A stretch of 64,000 nt of DNA from Agelaius tricolor (lineage: Eukaryota > Chordata > Aves > Passeriformes > Icteridae), in contig JALJCS010000022.1 in assembly GCA_023055355.1 (NCBI GenBank), forward strand, positions 13,764,501-13,828,500, read 5' to 3'. Each line of letters opens with the position of its first letter. The stretch's first letter is position 1. Below the pieces are notes generated by a model. It worked only from the letters and a program-made list of their open reading frames with translations, did not search any database and was not told the origin of the DNA. Below are positions 45,038 through 56,094 of the stretch, one piece after another. A program made the position numbers and the translations under genes.

Positions 45038-45585
45038 CAGCATGACCTCAGCAAGTGATTGTACAAAATAATTGAGGCTCCACTCCTGTGTCCCCTGCCA
45101 CTTGATTTTGTGCTGCACAGCATGTTCTGCTCCTCACACAGCCCTCGCCACTGGCTAAGGCACAAAATAAAGCAGTGTAAATTAATCATTATCAGATGCC
45201 CAGAATAAGAATATTTGCCACCTTTTTGTGTCACAAATTATCAGTTTCATTGCCATAGCCACTCTTATTATTCCATCTGCTCGTGCTTAACAACCACCGC
45301 GAGGGCTCTGAGCTCTCCAGTGCAAGGACAGTAAGAAATGAACCTGAAATTGCCAACAGCCTCACAACCCTGAGCCCAGGGGGGCTCTACGAGCTGCCAA
45401 ACATTTGCTCCACTTCAGCAAAGCCTTTTTTAATGTCCTTTGGTCATGGAGCCCAGGAGCAGGGCAGCAGCTCAGGCCCCAGGGCAGGCGAACCCCCAGG
45501 GCACCCTGGGCTCCTGCAGAGTCCTGGCCCAGGAGGGAGCCAGAGGAACGAGGGGATCCCCATGGACCCCTCCTCACAGCCACGG
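45038..45585. other. Unique sequence, no gene recognised
   Basis: AT-richer at the left (aaattaatcattatcagatg), GC-richer at the right. No exon is recognised. Confidence 0.4.
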
Positions 45586-45958
45586 TGTGATGGTGCTCAC
45601 AGGGGCCAGGATGGGGGAAGAGACCAGGGTCTGACCCCATGTGTCACAAGGCTGATTTATTATTTTATGATATATGTCACATTTAAACTATACTAAAGGA
45701 ATAGAAGAAAGGATTTCATCAGAAGGCTGGCTAAGAATAGAAAAAGAAAGAATGATAACAAAGGCTTGTGTCTGGGACAGAGAGTCTGAGCCAGCTGTGC
45801 TGTGATTGGCCATGAATTAGAAACAAGCACATGAGCCCAATCCCAGCTGCACCTGTTGCATCCCACAGCAGCAGATAACCATTGGGTACATTTTGTTCCT
45901 GAGGCCTCTCAGGAGAAAGGATCCTAAGGAAAGGGTTTTCCATAAGAGTTGTCTGCCA
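45586..45958 (-). mobile_element. Solo LTR, family A copy 6
   Basis: About 373 bp, same orientation as copies 1-3. It has a roughly 10-bp deletion near ggcctctcaggagaaagg compared with the other copies, and an altered end (gttgtctgcca). No clear target duplication remains. Confidence 0.85.
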
Positions 45959-46817
45959 CACCAGAGTGATTTATTATCCCAGAGGGTGCAGGGAGGGCAG
46001 AGGAGCCGTCTGGGGCCAGCTGCCCTGGCCGGGTGCAGGTGCCAGAAATTGAATTCTCAGCCATTCAGAGCCACCTGTGAACACCCTCCAAAGGCAAGGG
46101 CAGCAGCCAAGCAGCCTTTTCCAGGCTTGTTGATGCATTTTGTGCCTACCCAAACCCCAAACTGCCTGCTCCCCACCACAGTAACTTCTCCTCCCTTTCC
46201 TCTCCAGGGCTCTGCACCTTCCCCACAGCACGGTGGGTGAGGGGGGTCCCTTTCCCAGCCCCAGGAAACCAGGCAGACCCCAAGGGAGGGAGCTGTGCTC
46301 TGCTGAATCTCCTGAGGCAGAAGAGATTTCAACCCTGCCCTTCCATATTTCATCCCAGCAATTTGCCACCAAACTGTTTTGCAATGAAGAGAAAGAATTG
46401 AAGGGAAATAAGTTCCACATCCTCTCTCAGGGTCATGTTTTCTGGGTCACATCTCAGAGGTTTTGATGAAATATGCTTTGAGAACAGTTCCTGCTCAAGC
46501 CTGGTGGGTAAGGGGCTGTTTGCTGGGTCAGTCTGTTCAAAGTGCAGCTCAGGAGCTGGGAGAAGAAAGCCAAAGCAGCAGAGACCTCTCTGCAACTTAA
46601 TGGGGCTGCTCCGGCAGAGGTTTCCAGAATATAAATACATAAATACATGAAAGGTGTGCACTGCAGGCCAGGCTGGCTCCCACAGGCTCCCCAAAGCCCC
46701 CTGAGCACCCCAGAACTGTGCACTGTGCTCATCCTAAACCCAGGAACACTCAGAGCCAGCCCAGCTCTCCTGAGCATCCCAGCACTGTGCCCTGTGCCAC
46801 TGCTCTCAGCTGGCGCG
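45959..46817. other. Unique sequence, no gene recognised
   Basis: Mixed composition with a repeated phrase (agcactgtgccctgtgcc, cagaactgtgcactgtgc) near 46725-46800. No exon is recognised. Confidence 0.4.
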
Positions 46818-47369
46818 TGAAAAACACCAATCACTTTTTATTTTTTTAAATTTTAAAAGTTTAATAGTAATAAAATGGTTATAAATTAGTAATACAATCA
46901 GAGTGTTAATAATTTGGACAATTTGATTGAGGACAATATGAGACAATAGAAACAAAGAGTTATGGATGTCTGGATACCTTTTCTGGGCAAAATAAGCCCG
47001 AAAAAGGCCCCACTTTAACAGAGGATTAACCCTTAAACCAACAGCCTGTTGCATATTCATACACCTCATCTGTGATGTATAAATTCCATTCAAACACAGG
47101 ATTCTGGCTGGGCAGCGTCAGCTTCTTCCTCTGAATCCTGACAGCACCTTTGAGGTGGGCAGAAGTTCATTTCTCCTGATAATGGAGCAATAAATTCCCT
47201 TTCTCTGAAAGATTCAGGTGTCCTGTGGCTGCTGTCTCACTGTGAGTCCTTTCTTTAAAAAAGTATCCTACATAGCATCATTTCTATTTTAACATTTTGT
47301 TATAACTAAAACTATATTGAACACACGACTTAAGAGAATTAATACAGCATCACTTTCTAACACAACACA
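46818..47369 (-). mobile_element. Probable ERV LTR (fourth family), 552 bp
   Basis: AT-rich element that on the minus strand begins tgtgttgtgttagaaagtg and ends ggtgtttttca, with TG...CA ends. There is an aaaataaaaag polyadenylation-type signal close to the end and gcatattcat upstream. No target duplication was found, so the limits are estimates. Only one copy is in the window. Confidence 0.62.
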
Positions 47370-47926
47370 TGTAATATTCATTTGAATATTTGCAAAAAGC
47401 CAACCATAAAATACATGCGTTTTTCACATGGCACTGGAGCCCTCCTGGGCTTCCACCCCAGCAAGGAAAGGCTGACCCAGAACTGGAAGGGAACACCAGG
47501 AAGGTTGCAATGACATTTAGGCCTTCAGGCTGCAAAATTCACTTCCAATGAATCCACATTGGGGTTGGGCTTTAAAAAAAAAAAAATAATGCAAACTGGT
47601 GGTGGCCCAGGAGCAGGAAACCAGAACTGGCTCCTGGTAATTGCAACTGTGATTCCAGTGCAGGATCAGAGGCACCAGGAACAGGCTCCTACCTCCACAG
47701 GGCTCATCATAAATGAATTGCAGAAATAAACCCCAGCACTCAGGGGCTGGAGGAGCTGCTCCTGGGCAGGGCACGTGCCTTGGAGCTGGAACCTGGTTTG
47801 TGCTGATCCATAAACGTGGCAGGTTTCCTGGAGGCTGGAAAATGTGAGCAGAGATGGCTCTGAATGAACCCTGGGCATGTGGGAGACAGGAGAGCAAAGA
47901 GAGCAACGGGGATAGGGGGAGGAAAG
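47370..47926. other. Unique sequence, no gene recognised
   Basis: Contains a short poly-A run near 47574. No exon or repeat is recognised. Confidence 0.4.
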
Positions 47927-48203
47927 GGGACACAGGCTGAGGAATGGCAGGCAAGGATGAGCTGAGAGAGACAGACAGGACACCTGATGGGTCAGAGATG
48001 GGATAAAAACACAGGAAAGGGACACAGGCTGAGGATGGCAGGGAGGGATGAGCTGGGACAGGCAGACAGGACACCTGATGGGTCAGAGATGGGATAAAAG
48101 CAGAGAAAAGGGACACAGGCTGAGGAATGGCAGGGAGGGTGACAGGGGACAGGCAGACAGGACACCTGATGGGTCAGAGATGGGATAAAAGCAGAGCAGG
48201 GGA
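47927..48203. repeat. Tandem repeat, 91-92-bp unit x 3
   Basis: Units start at 47927, 48019 and 48110 with gggacacaggctgaggaatg and include gacaggacacctgatgggtc and agagatgggataaaa. Copies differ by small indels. Confidence 0.92.
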
Positions 48204-48687
48204 GGAGCTGCGTGACACTGCCAGGGGCAGGGGTTTGAGACACAGCCACTGAACCACCAAACAGCTGCTGTTAACATTCTCCTAACAAGGATTGCACTCG
48301 CCAAGTTATCCCTCAGCCCCTGGCCACAAACTTGGTTGGGAAGGATGGAGGTAAAGAGGGCAGGGAAATGAAGCCAGGATCATCCCCAGCTGCATTGCCT
48401 CCCTCCAACCACAGCAGTCCTGGCTGCCAGAACCCCTCACCCACCTCCTGCAACCTGCCTGGAGCCACACTTGTAATTCTGCTCTGGAATCTGCTCACAT
48501 TGACCCTGCAGGCTTCTGAAGCTGGAATACAAATGAATGCAGCAGCTGGGAGAGGGCAAACCCAGCCTGCCCCAGAGACAGCTCCCACCTTCAGCAGCCT
48601 GAATCCTGCCCTGGGAAACAGGGGTCAGCCAAGGAATTGAATTTTCCTGATGGCCCAGGCTGAAACAGGGACAGGAGTGTCTCAGGG
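48204..48687. other. Unique sequence, no gene recognised
   Basis: Unique-looking DNA between a tandem repeat and a solo LTR. Nothing is recognised. Confidence 0.4.
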
Positions 48688-49076
48688 TGTCACAGACACA
48701 TTTATGGAAAATCCTTTCCTTAGGATCTTTAATCCTGAGAAGCTGAGAGGCCTCAGGAACAAAATGTACCCAATGGTTATCTGCTGCTGTGGGATGCAAC
48801 AGGTGCAGCTGGGATTGGGCTCATGTGCTTGTTTCTGATTAATGGCCAATCACAGTCAGCTGGCTCAGACTCTCTGGTCAGTCACAAGATTTTATTATCA
48901 TTCCTTCCTTTCAAGCCTTCTGATGAAATCCTTTCTTCTATCCTTTTAGTATAGTCTTAATACATCATTTTCTTTTAATATAACATATATCATAAAAAAA
49001 CAAATCAGCCTTCTGAAACATGGAGTCAGGATTCTCATCTCTTCCCTCGTCCTGGGGCCCCTGAGAACACAGCACA
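48688..49076 (+). mobile_element. Solo LTR, family A copy 7
   Basis: About 389 bp in sense orientation, from tgtcacagacacatttatgg to gagaacacagcaca. It lacks part of the ttctttttctattcttagcc segment and has an extra copy of an AT-rich piece near 48955-48990. The ends are not clean enough to call a target duplication. Confidence 0.82.
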
Positions 49077-49612
49077 GTGAGGGCCTGCAGGGACAGCAGC
49101 ACCAGGCCCAGGCTGGGCATGGGCAGCCCTCACCTGGGGCTCAGGGCTGAGGGAAGGTCCTGCCTGGGCAGGGATGGCTGCTCACCCACCTGTGCCAGCT
49201 CCACAGCTGGCCAAGCCTGCAATGAGAGCAATAAATCACAGCAGGAGCAGCCACCAAAGTGGTGTCAGCCTGATAGACAGCTCAAGAGGGGAGCAGTCAG
49301 TCGTGCCAGGTTTTATCCCCATGGTCTCACAGTGCCAAGGAAAGCCCAGCCTTGGCTTTGGCACAGCTCCCCAGGAGAGCAGAGTCTGCCACGAGCCTCG
49401 GGGCAGAGCCCAAGGGGCCTGGGCTCCAAAAGGGGGTCTGAGAACATCTCTGCACACCAGAGATCAGCATCTCCCTGGAGACAGACCCAGCAGCACTGCC
49501 CAGGGCGCTGGCACTGGGCTCAATTCAAAACTGCTGCTTTTTGTGCCACCTTCACCTCTGCTTCCAAAGGACAGGCACAGAAACCCTGAGCAACGTCACC
49601 CTGCAGCCCTGG
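49077..49612. other. Unique sequence, no gene recognised
   Basis: Unique-looking DNA between a solo LTR and a minisatellite. Nothing is recognised. Confidence 0.4.
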
Positions 49613-50052
49613 GCTGAGCCTGGCCCAGTCTGGGTTTGGGTGGAACCTGCTCTGCTGAGCCCAGCTCAGACAGCCTCACACAGAAACCCTGGGTTTGGGT
49701 AGAACCTGCCTTGCTGAGCCCAGCTCCAACAGCCTCACACAGCTCTGGGTTTGGGCAGGACCTGCTCTGCTGAGCCCAGCTCAAACAGCCTCACACAGCT
49801 CTGGGTTTGGGCAGGACCTGCTCTGCTGAGCCCAGCTCAAACAGCCTCACACAGCTCTGGGTTTGGGCAGAACCTGCCTTGCTGAGTCCAGCTCCAACAG
49901 CCTCACACAGAAACCCTGGGCTGAGCCTGGCCCAGTCTGGCTTTGGGTGGAACCTGCTCTGCTGAGCTCAGCTCAAACAGCCCTGGGCTGAGCCTGGCCC
50001 AGTCTGGGTTTGGGCAGAACCTGCCTTGCTGAGCCCAGCTCCAAGAGCCCTG
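49613..50052. repeat. Minisatellite, about 57-66-bp unit x 7
   Basis: Units combine ctgggtttgggcagaacctg, ctctgctgagcccagctcaa and acagcctcacaca. Some carry gggctgagcctggcccagt in addition. Two unit types alternate in blocks. Confidence 0.9.
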
Positions 50053-51419
50053 CCTGGGGCTGAGCCAGGTGTGAGCCCCAGGAGGAGAAGGTGGGCTGGG
50101 ATTTTATCAGGAGTTCAGCTCCAGCCTGTGTGAGGCAGGTTGAGCAGAGCTCACAGCTCAGCCCAGGCAGAGGCAAAGCAGCCCTGGAGGCTCTGCAGAG
50201 CCTGGCCAGCCCTGCTTTGTCCTTCTGTGCAGTTTAAGATAAGCATGCATGCCCTCCCTCAGGACATGATGCCTGCCTGGAACCTTTCAGCCTTTTCTCT
50301 TCCTTTGCTGCTCCATCCCTGCCCGTTTGTGCTTTCAGCTGCAGGAATTGGGAGAAAAATGGGAAATCAGAGGAGCCCAACCCAGAGACCCCATCCTCAC
50401 CTTGGCCACAGAGGGGAGAGCAGGAAACACAGAGCTGCCCCTTCTCTACTCCCAGCACAGCAATAGGAAAGGCTCCTGTCTCTGGTGGCCCTGCAGTTCG
50501 GGCCTGACACAGAGGAGAAGTGATGAGCAGATAGACTGGAAACACTTCCAGCACAGCCCAAATGTTCCTTGGTGAGCAGCTGAACGTGAACAGCCTGGCC
50601 AGGCCACGGGAGAGAGGCAAGAGGCACGAGGAACAGATTGAGCTCACCAAGAGTGACAAGAAATGGGGACACAGCTCACCAACAAAAAGCACAAACCCTG
50701 CTTGGAGGGCATCCCCCTGATCCTGGGCAGGGCTGCACGAGCCTCGGCAGCACAGAGCTGAACAAAAACCCCAGAAACCTTAATTTCTAATAATAACTCA
50801 GCACAGAGACACAGCAGAGCAGAGGCACCTGCTGGGGTTTTCTGCAGCCTTCACACGGAGTATTTTTGCAATGCTAAATAAGACCTCAGGAAAATCAAGC
50901 TCCATCTCTACAAGGCTGTTACATGGGCTCTGCTGTGTGCCTGGCAGACCCAGGCACTTTGCAAGGAGGGGAAAATTGAGTTGACTTCCCCTGAAACAGG
51001 AACGGATTGCTGAGCTTGGGCAGTCATTTTAAATTTACAGCAACGTGAGCAAGGAGAGCAGGGCCCAGGACCGGGCTGGGAGTGAGCTGGATGGCAGGGG
51101 CAGCCAGAGAGGGGAAGGAACAGGAGGAATTCACCAGGCAGGAGCGCCCAGGGTTTGCTACAGCACCCTGGGGAGTGAGAACACAGAATTCACCCAATGA
51201 ACAGCAGAGCTGCCCAAAGGAACAGTCAATACCAAACACACGGCCAGAACACAACTCAGCCTGACAAATGCACCCAAGGGCTAAAATAAGTGATAAAAAG
51301 CAACAGGAGGGCGAAGGGGAACCCCAACACTTCCCCCAGCACAGCCTTTCCAGAGCCTGTTTGGATCTGTGAAACTCATTAATGCAAATAACAGAAACCG
51401 GTTTGATTTCAAATGAGGA
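50053..51419. other. Unique sequence, no gene recognised
   Basis: GC-moderate. No exon, RNA or repeat is recognised despite several short open frames. Confidence 0.4.
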
Positions 51420-51570
51420 AAAAAAACCACAGAACACTCTCAATGGTGGATTCTTTCATTATGCAGCTTCACAGTGTAATTTTGGATTAGCTGGTCAAGT
51501 GGCAATTAACAGCAAAATAAAGAGATGTTAATTCAGCGTTGGCTCGTTTCAGCTCAGCCAGATAATCTGC
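51420..51570. other. Possible conserved non-coding element
   Basis: Varied AT-rich sequence (tttcattatgcagcttcaca, gtgtaattttggattagctg, caagtggcaattaacagcaa) with several homeodomain-type cores. It lies just upstream of GC-richer DNA and the 27-bp array. Conservation is not tested. Confidence 0.35.
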
Positions 51571-51772
51571 AAGGAAACTCAGCCCCAGGGGGAAAAGGGG
51601 CCTGACAGCCAAGTGCAGGGGAGGAAAAGGCTGCGGAGAAAAACAAACACGGAATAAAGACAGGGCTGCGGGGCCAGGCTTTACACAGCACCCCAGAGCA
51701 CAGCCCCAGCTCAGGGCCACACAGAGCCAGGGGGCTCCAGGGCCATTGCTGAGGGCTTAGGACAGGAAAAAA
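51571..51772. other. Unique spacer
   Basis: Spacer before the 27-bp array. Nothing is recognised. Confidence 0.4.
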
Positions 51773-52096
51773 CAAACAATCACAAAAAACCCCACCAAAC
51801 AAACAATCACAAAAAACCCCACCAAACAAACAATCACAAAAAACCCCACCAAACAAACAATCACAAAAAACCCCACCAAACAAACAATCACAAAAAACCC
51901 CACCAAACAAACAATCACAAAAAACCCCACCAAACAAACAATCACAAAAAACCCCACCAAACAAACAATCACAAAAAACCCCACCAAACAAACAATCACA
52001 AAAAACCCCACCAAACAAACAATCACAAAAAACCCCACCAAACAAACAATCACAAAAAACCCCACCAAACAAACAATCACAAAAAACCCCACCAAA
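51773..52096. repeat. Perfect minisatellite, 27-bp unit x 12
   Basis: Twelve consecutive units of caaacaatcacaaaaaaccc followed by caccaaa, with no difference that I can find between copies. The unit is purely A/C with one T. Because 27 is divisible by 3, a frame on the minus strand stays open through all copies, but it has no coding meaning. Confidence 0.97.
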
Positions 52097-52294
52097 CAAT
52101 CAATCTCCACCTTGAGAGTGGAGTTCCCCACTTCCCCAGCAGTTTGCCTTTCAATGCTCAGGTTTGTTAATGAATAAATAGAAATATCATACCTGTTTGA
52201 GTGATGCTGAGCTGCTCCTCAGGCCAGCCAGGGGTTCCATCCTGCCCAGCCCAGCAGGGAAGGAAACAAACCCTCCAAAACCCCACAAAACCCC
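52097..52294. other. Unique spacer
   Basis: Spacer between two tandem arrays. Nothing is recognised. Confidence 0.4.
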
Positions 52295-52640
52295 TTTAAA
52301 TACTGCCTTAAATCTGATTTAGTGCACCTGGTTCCCACTGGATCCTCTCCTCCTCAAACCCCACATAAGAAATACTCCCTACAACCTCCCTCCTTTAAAT
52401 ACTGCCTTAATTCTGATTTTCTGCACCTGGTTCCCACTGGATCCTCTCTTCCTCCAACACCCCCCAAAACAAATCCTCCCTCCAGCCTCCTGCTTTAGAT
52501 GCTGCCTTAATTCTGTATTTACTGCACCTGTCTCTCACCAGACCCTCTCCTCCTCTAAACCCCTTGTAAGAATTCCTCCCTTTACCCTCCCTGCCTTAAA
52601 TGCTGCCTTAATTCTGCATTTTCTGCAGCAGAGTTTCTGT
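52295..52640. repeat. Degenerate tandem repeat, 100-bp unit x 3.5
   Basis: Units start at 52295, 52394, 52494 and 52595 with tttaaatactgccttaa-type phrases, and each includes tgcacctggttcccactgga and tcctctcctcctc. Copies are clearly diverged, so this array is older than its left neighbour. Confidence 0.88.
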
Positions 52641-53604
52641 GGCTGCTCCCCCAGTCACAGCCCCACTCCTGGGGTGTTTCCCCAGCAGAGTTTGGCTGCC
52701 CAGGGAGGGATTTCCCCACTGAACAAAAGCACAGGGAAAACTCTGGAAAACTCCTAAATAAGGCATGCAGTTGGAAATGATGCTGCTCCAGGCCCTGGGG
52801 CCTCCTGGAGCACAGAGAGGAAATGGAGAACTCAATAAAATCAGCACAGTGCCCTGGGTAAAGCCTCCCCTGGCAGTGACCCTGGCAGGAGCAGATCTCT
52901 GCTCGGGGATGAACTCTCTCCATTTACCTGCAATACAGGCACCTCTGAGTGCTGGTTCCAATAAAAACAAAATGAGGTTTTGGAGTCAAAATCTGTTAAA
53001 ACAAATCCTCATAAATTCAATTTAGCACTCCTGTTTACAGTGTTGACATGAAAAAATGTTTTAATAGGAGAAAATAACAAATTAAGATCAATTAGAAATA
53101 ATTTCCCCTCAGTTTCCTCTAACTTCTGACTTGTACCCATAAACTTCAGAGTCTCTGTGGCCCCAAGAACCTTGGACCACTAAAACCACAAAAATCTCTA
53201 CCTGTAGTATTTGTAACTTCAAAAAGGAAAGGGAAAAGATCAAATCTTACCATGTGGAAGAAAAATGTAACTTTTATTTCTCTATGTTTTCAGACTTTTC
53301 TAAAGACATTGAGATATTTTGTTCTCAGGAAATTGATAAATTACTTCTCAGAACTTTGTAAGGTTGGCTTAGGTACAGAAAGGGCCAGGATGAGAAATGG
53401 TTTCTATTTGCTGTGCCTGCACCTGTACTGAAAGGTTTCCCCTGTAAATCCACAGGAACTTCCTGGTGCCTCTGAGAGAACGTGGGTCTGGGGCAGGAGA
53501 AAGAGACTGGGGACGTTTCTGTGGCTCCAGAGTGGATCCCAGCACTGGAACTCCACTGCTGGGGCTCTGGGGGGAAAGGAGACCCTCAGTGGGGATGGGA
53601 CCCA
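52641..53604. other. Unique AT-richer sequence
   Basis: Bases 52960-53370 are AT-rich and varied. No gene or repeat is recognised. Confidence 0.4.
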
Positions 53605-54154
53605 CCTGGGGCTGGGGGCTCATGGAAACTGTCCTGGGTTTGGGATCTTGGGGACCTCAGCTGAGCTCCCTGGGGCTGGGGGCTCATGGAAACCCTCCTG
53701 GGTTTGGGATCTTAGGGACCTCAGCAAACCCTCCCTGGGGCCGGGGGCTCATGGAAACCCTCCTGGGTTTGGGATCTTAGGGACCTCAGCAAACCCTCCC
53801 TGGGGCCGGGGGCTCATGGAAACCCTCCTGGGTTTGGGATCTTAGGGACCTCAGCAAACCCTCCCTGGGGCCGGGGGCTCATGGAAACCCTCCTGGGTTT
53901 GGGATCTTAGGGGCCTCAGCTGAGCTCCCTGGGGCTGGGGGCTCATGGAAACCCTCCTGGGTTTGGGATCTTAGGGGCCTCAGCTGAGCTCCCTGGGGCT
54001 GGGGGCTCATGGAAACCCTCCTGGGTTTGGGATCTTAGGGGCCTCAGCTGAGCTCCCTGGGGCTGGGGGCTCATGGAAACCCTCCTGGGTTTGGGATCTC
54101 AGGGGCCTCAGCTGAGCTCCCTGGGGCTGGGGGCTCATGGAAACCCTCCTGGGG
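53605..54154. repeat. Minisatellite, about 64-bp unit x 9
   Basis: Nine units of ggggctcatggaaaccctcc, tgggtttgggatcttaggg and a variable part. The variable part is cctcagctgagctcc at both ends and cctcagcaaaccctcc in the middle three or four units, so the central type was amplified as a block. Confidence 0.93.
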
Positions 54155-54288
54155 CCAGGGGACAGCACACAGGGGACACCCCCAGAGATGGCACTGGGAA
54201 CCCTGCAGTCCCCCCTGGGACCATAAACCCCCCCCAGTCCAGGGAAGGGACAGACTCAGTGCCACAGCCTGTCCCTCCCTGCTGGGGT

Positions 54289-54867
54289 TGAGAGGCCCCC
54301 AGGACAAAGGAGGGACTGAGAATCTGACTCCATCTTCCCAGAAGGCTACTTTATCATTATATTATTATATTATATTATATTATATTATATTATATTATAT
54401 TATATCATATTGTATTATATCACATTATATTATATTTATTATATTATATTTATTATATCATATTATATCATATTATATCGTATCATATATCATATTGTAT
54501 CATCTCATATTGTATCATATAATATATTATATCGTATCATATTATATTATATCATATCATATTATATTATATTATATCACATCGTATCATTTCTATTATC
54601 ATGCTATACTAAAACTATACCAAAGAAAGAAAGAAAGAAAGAGAAGGATACAACCAGAAGGTTTAACAAGAATGAACAATAAAAGCTGGTGGCTCCTCAG
54701 GGTCTCAGCACAGCTGGCCATGATTGGCCATTCAGTAGAAACAATTCTCATTTTGGATAAACAATCCCCAGCCCACATTCCGGAGCAGCAAACGCAGGAG
54801 AAGCTGAGGCTTCCCAGCCTCCCAGGAGAAAATCCCAGGCACAGAAGATTTTTCAGAACACCTGGCA
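54289..54867 (-). mobile_element. LTR related to family A, with microsatellite
   Basis: A divergent relative of family A in the same orientation as copies 1-3. It shares gaatctgactccatcttccc, ctatactaaaactata, the CCAAT-type gattggccatt and the final cccaggagaaaatcc. Its AT-rich segment has expanded into about 245 bp of attat repeats, and gaaagaaagaaagaaag follows. The limits (tgagaggccccc to aacacctggca) are estimates. Confidence 0.75.
54352..54598. repeat. ATTAT pentanucleotide array inside LTR
   Basis: A run of attat units, perfect to about 54400, then interrupted by atcat, atcgt and attgt variants. It sits exactly where the other family A copies have their short AT-rich stretch (ttattattttatgatatat). 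Confidence 0.93.
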
Positions 54868-55014
54868 GTGCCAGCTCCCAGGTGCCACCCCTGCTGTCCC
54901 CAGCAGCGCCAGGGTCAGGGATGAGCAGCCTGGGTGCACAGCCTTGGGCCTGTGTTTGCACCCTGGGGTTCCTAAGGGACGTTACAGGGGGCAAATAAAA
55001 AACCCATCCTCATT
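54868..55014. other. Unique spacer
   Basis: Spacer between an LTR and an AT-rich block. Nothing is recognised. Confidence 0.4.
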
Positions 55015-55400
55015 ACTGGTGTTAGTCTAAAGCAAACCTTTTATTTTGCCTGCCAACAGCTCCCTCCTATCAGTTGGAATTTACTTTTTAATTATGCATA
55101 TTGCTTTTTTTCCATGTGAAACTCCAGACTAGAAATATGTATCTCATTATATTTTACGTTATTCAATTGACCTAAACACAAAGGCATTTTTCTTCAATAC
55201 TGAGTGCTGATGTACCTTTTTAATTAAAGCTTAAAAAGCTTTTAATTAAAACAATAAATCACAGACAGCAGGCTCTATCCACATTGTCTCCTGGCCCGGG
55301 TGTATTTCTCCTTTTGTGATCCGATTGACCCGAAAGGTAAAATACAGGTGAAAGGGCTTTCACATTTAATGGCTGCAGTGTGAAATGCTCTGCTCTGAGG
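55015..55400. other. Strong candidate conserved non-coding block
   Basis: Varied, AT-rich and non-repetitive (tactttttaattatgcatat, acgttattcaattgacctaa, tgtgatccgattgacccgaa). At 55217-55251 there is an almost perfect palindrome (ttttaattaaagctt against aagcttttaattaaaa, one extra base) made of homeodomain-type TAATTA cores. Of all blocks in the window this most resembles a developmental enhancer. The claim rests on appearance only. Confidence 0.42.
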
Positions 55401-55795
55401 CAGGCTGAGCCTGGGGGTCTGCTGGGACCTTCCTGCAGCCCCTGCAGGTCCCTTTTGTGTGCTCTGCCCTAAATCCGAAGCCCTGGAGCCCCAGGAACCA
55501 GGCACATCTGCCCAGCTGTGTCTGCCCAGCCTGCCCCTGTGCCAGGGCAGACACCAAATTGAGCTCTTTGGTGTTTGGCCGTGTGTCCCATGGAGAGCTG
55601 AGGTTTGCCAGCCCAGCCTGGAGCTGCTGGAGCCTCCCAGCCCCTGCCCCGAGCATCCCAGAGCAGAGGGGTCCAGATGGGACAGGGACAGAGCTGCTGG
55701 CCTGAGCCTGGGCACAGCTCCTGTGCACTGGGGCCAGGCTGGGGAGCTGCATTCATTGTGAGCCCTGCTGCAGTTCAGAACCTGATTGGAAAGGT
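55401..55795. other. Unique GC-richer sequence
   Basis: No exon is recognised. An open frame at 55605-56663 is sustained by the pentanucleotide array that follows. Confidence 0.4.
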
Positions 55796-56094
55796 TCCTT
55801 TCCTTTCCTTTCCTTTCCTTTCCTTTCCTTTCCTTTCCTTTCCTTTCCTTTCCTTTCCTTTCCTTTCCTTTCCTTTCCCTTTCCTTTCCTTTCCTTTCCT
55901 TTCCTTTCCTTTCCTTTCCTTTCCTTTCCCTTTCCTTTCCCTTTCTTTTCCTTTCCTTTCCTTTCCTTTCCTTTCCTTTCCTTTCCTTTCCTTTCCTTTC
56001 CTTTCCTTTCCTTTCCTTTCCTTTCCTTTCCTTTCCTTTCCTTTCCTTTCCTTTCCTTTCCTTTCCTTTCCTTTCCTTTCCTTTCCTTCCCTTT
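55796..56094. repeat. CCTTT pentanucleotide array, about 60 units
   Basis: About 300 bp of pure pyrimidine, almost all tttcc units, with four ccctttcc interruptions or close variants. All purines are on the other strand, so it is a candidate for triplex (H-DNA) formation. Confidence 0.97.

Noticed and set aside
51773..52096. CRISPR array
   Set aside because: Direct repeats are contiguous with no spacers, and the setting is a bird genome.
51757..52131. A hydrophobic 9-residue repeat that could look like a membrane protein
   Set aside because: A 27-bp unit read in frame twelve times. There is no start context, domain or flanking exon.
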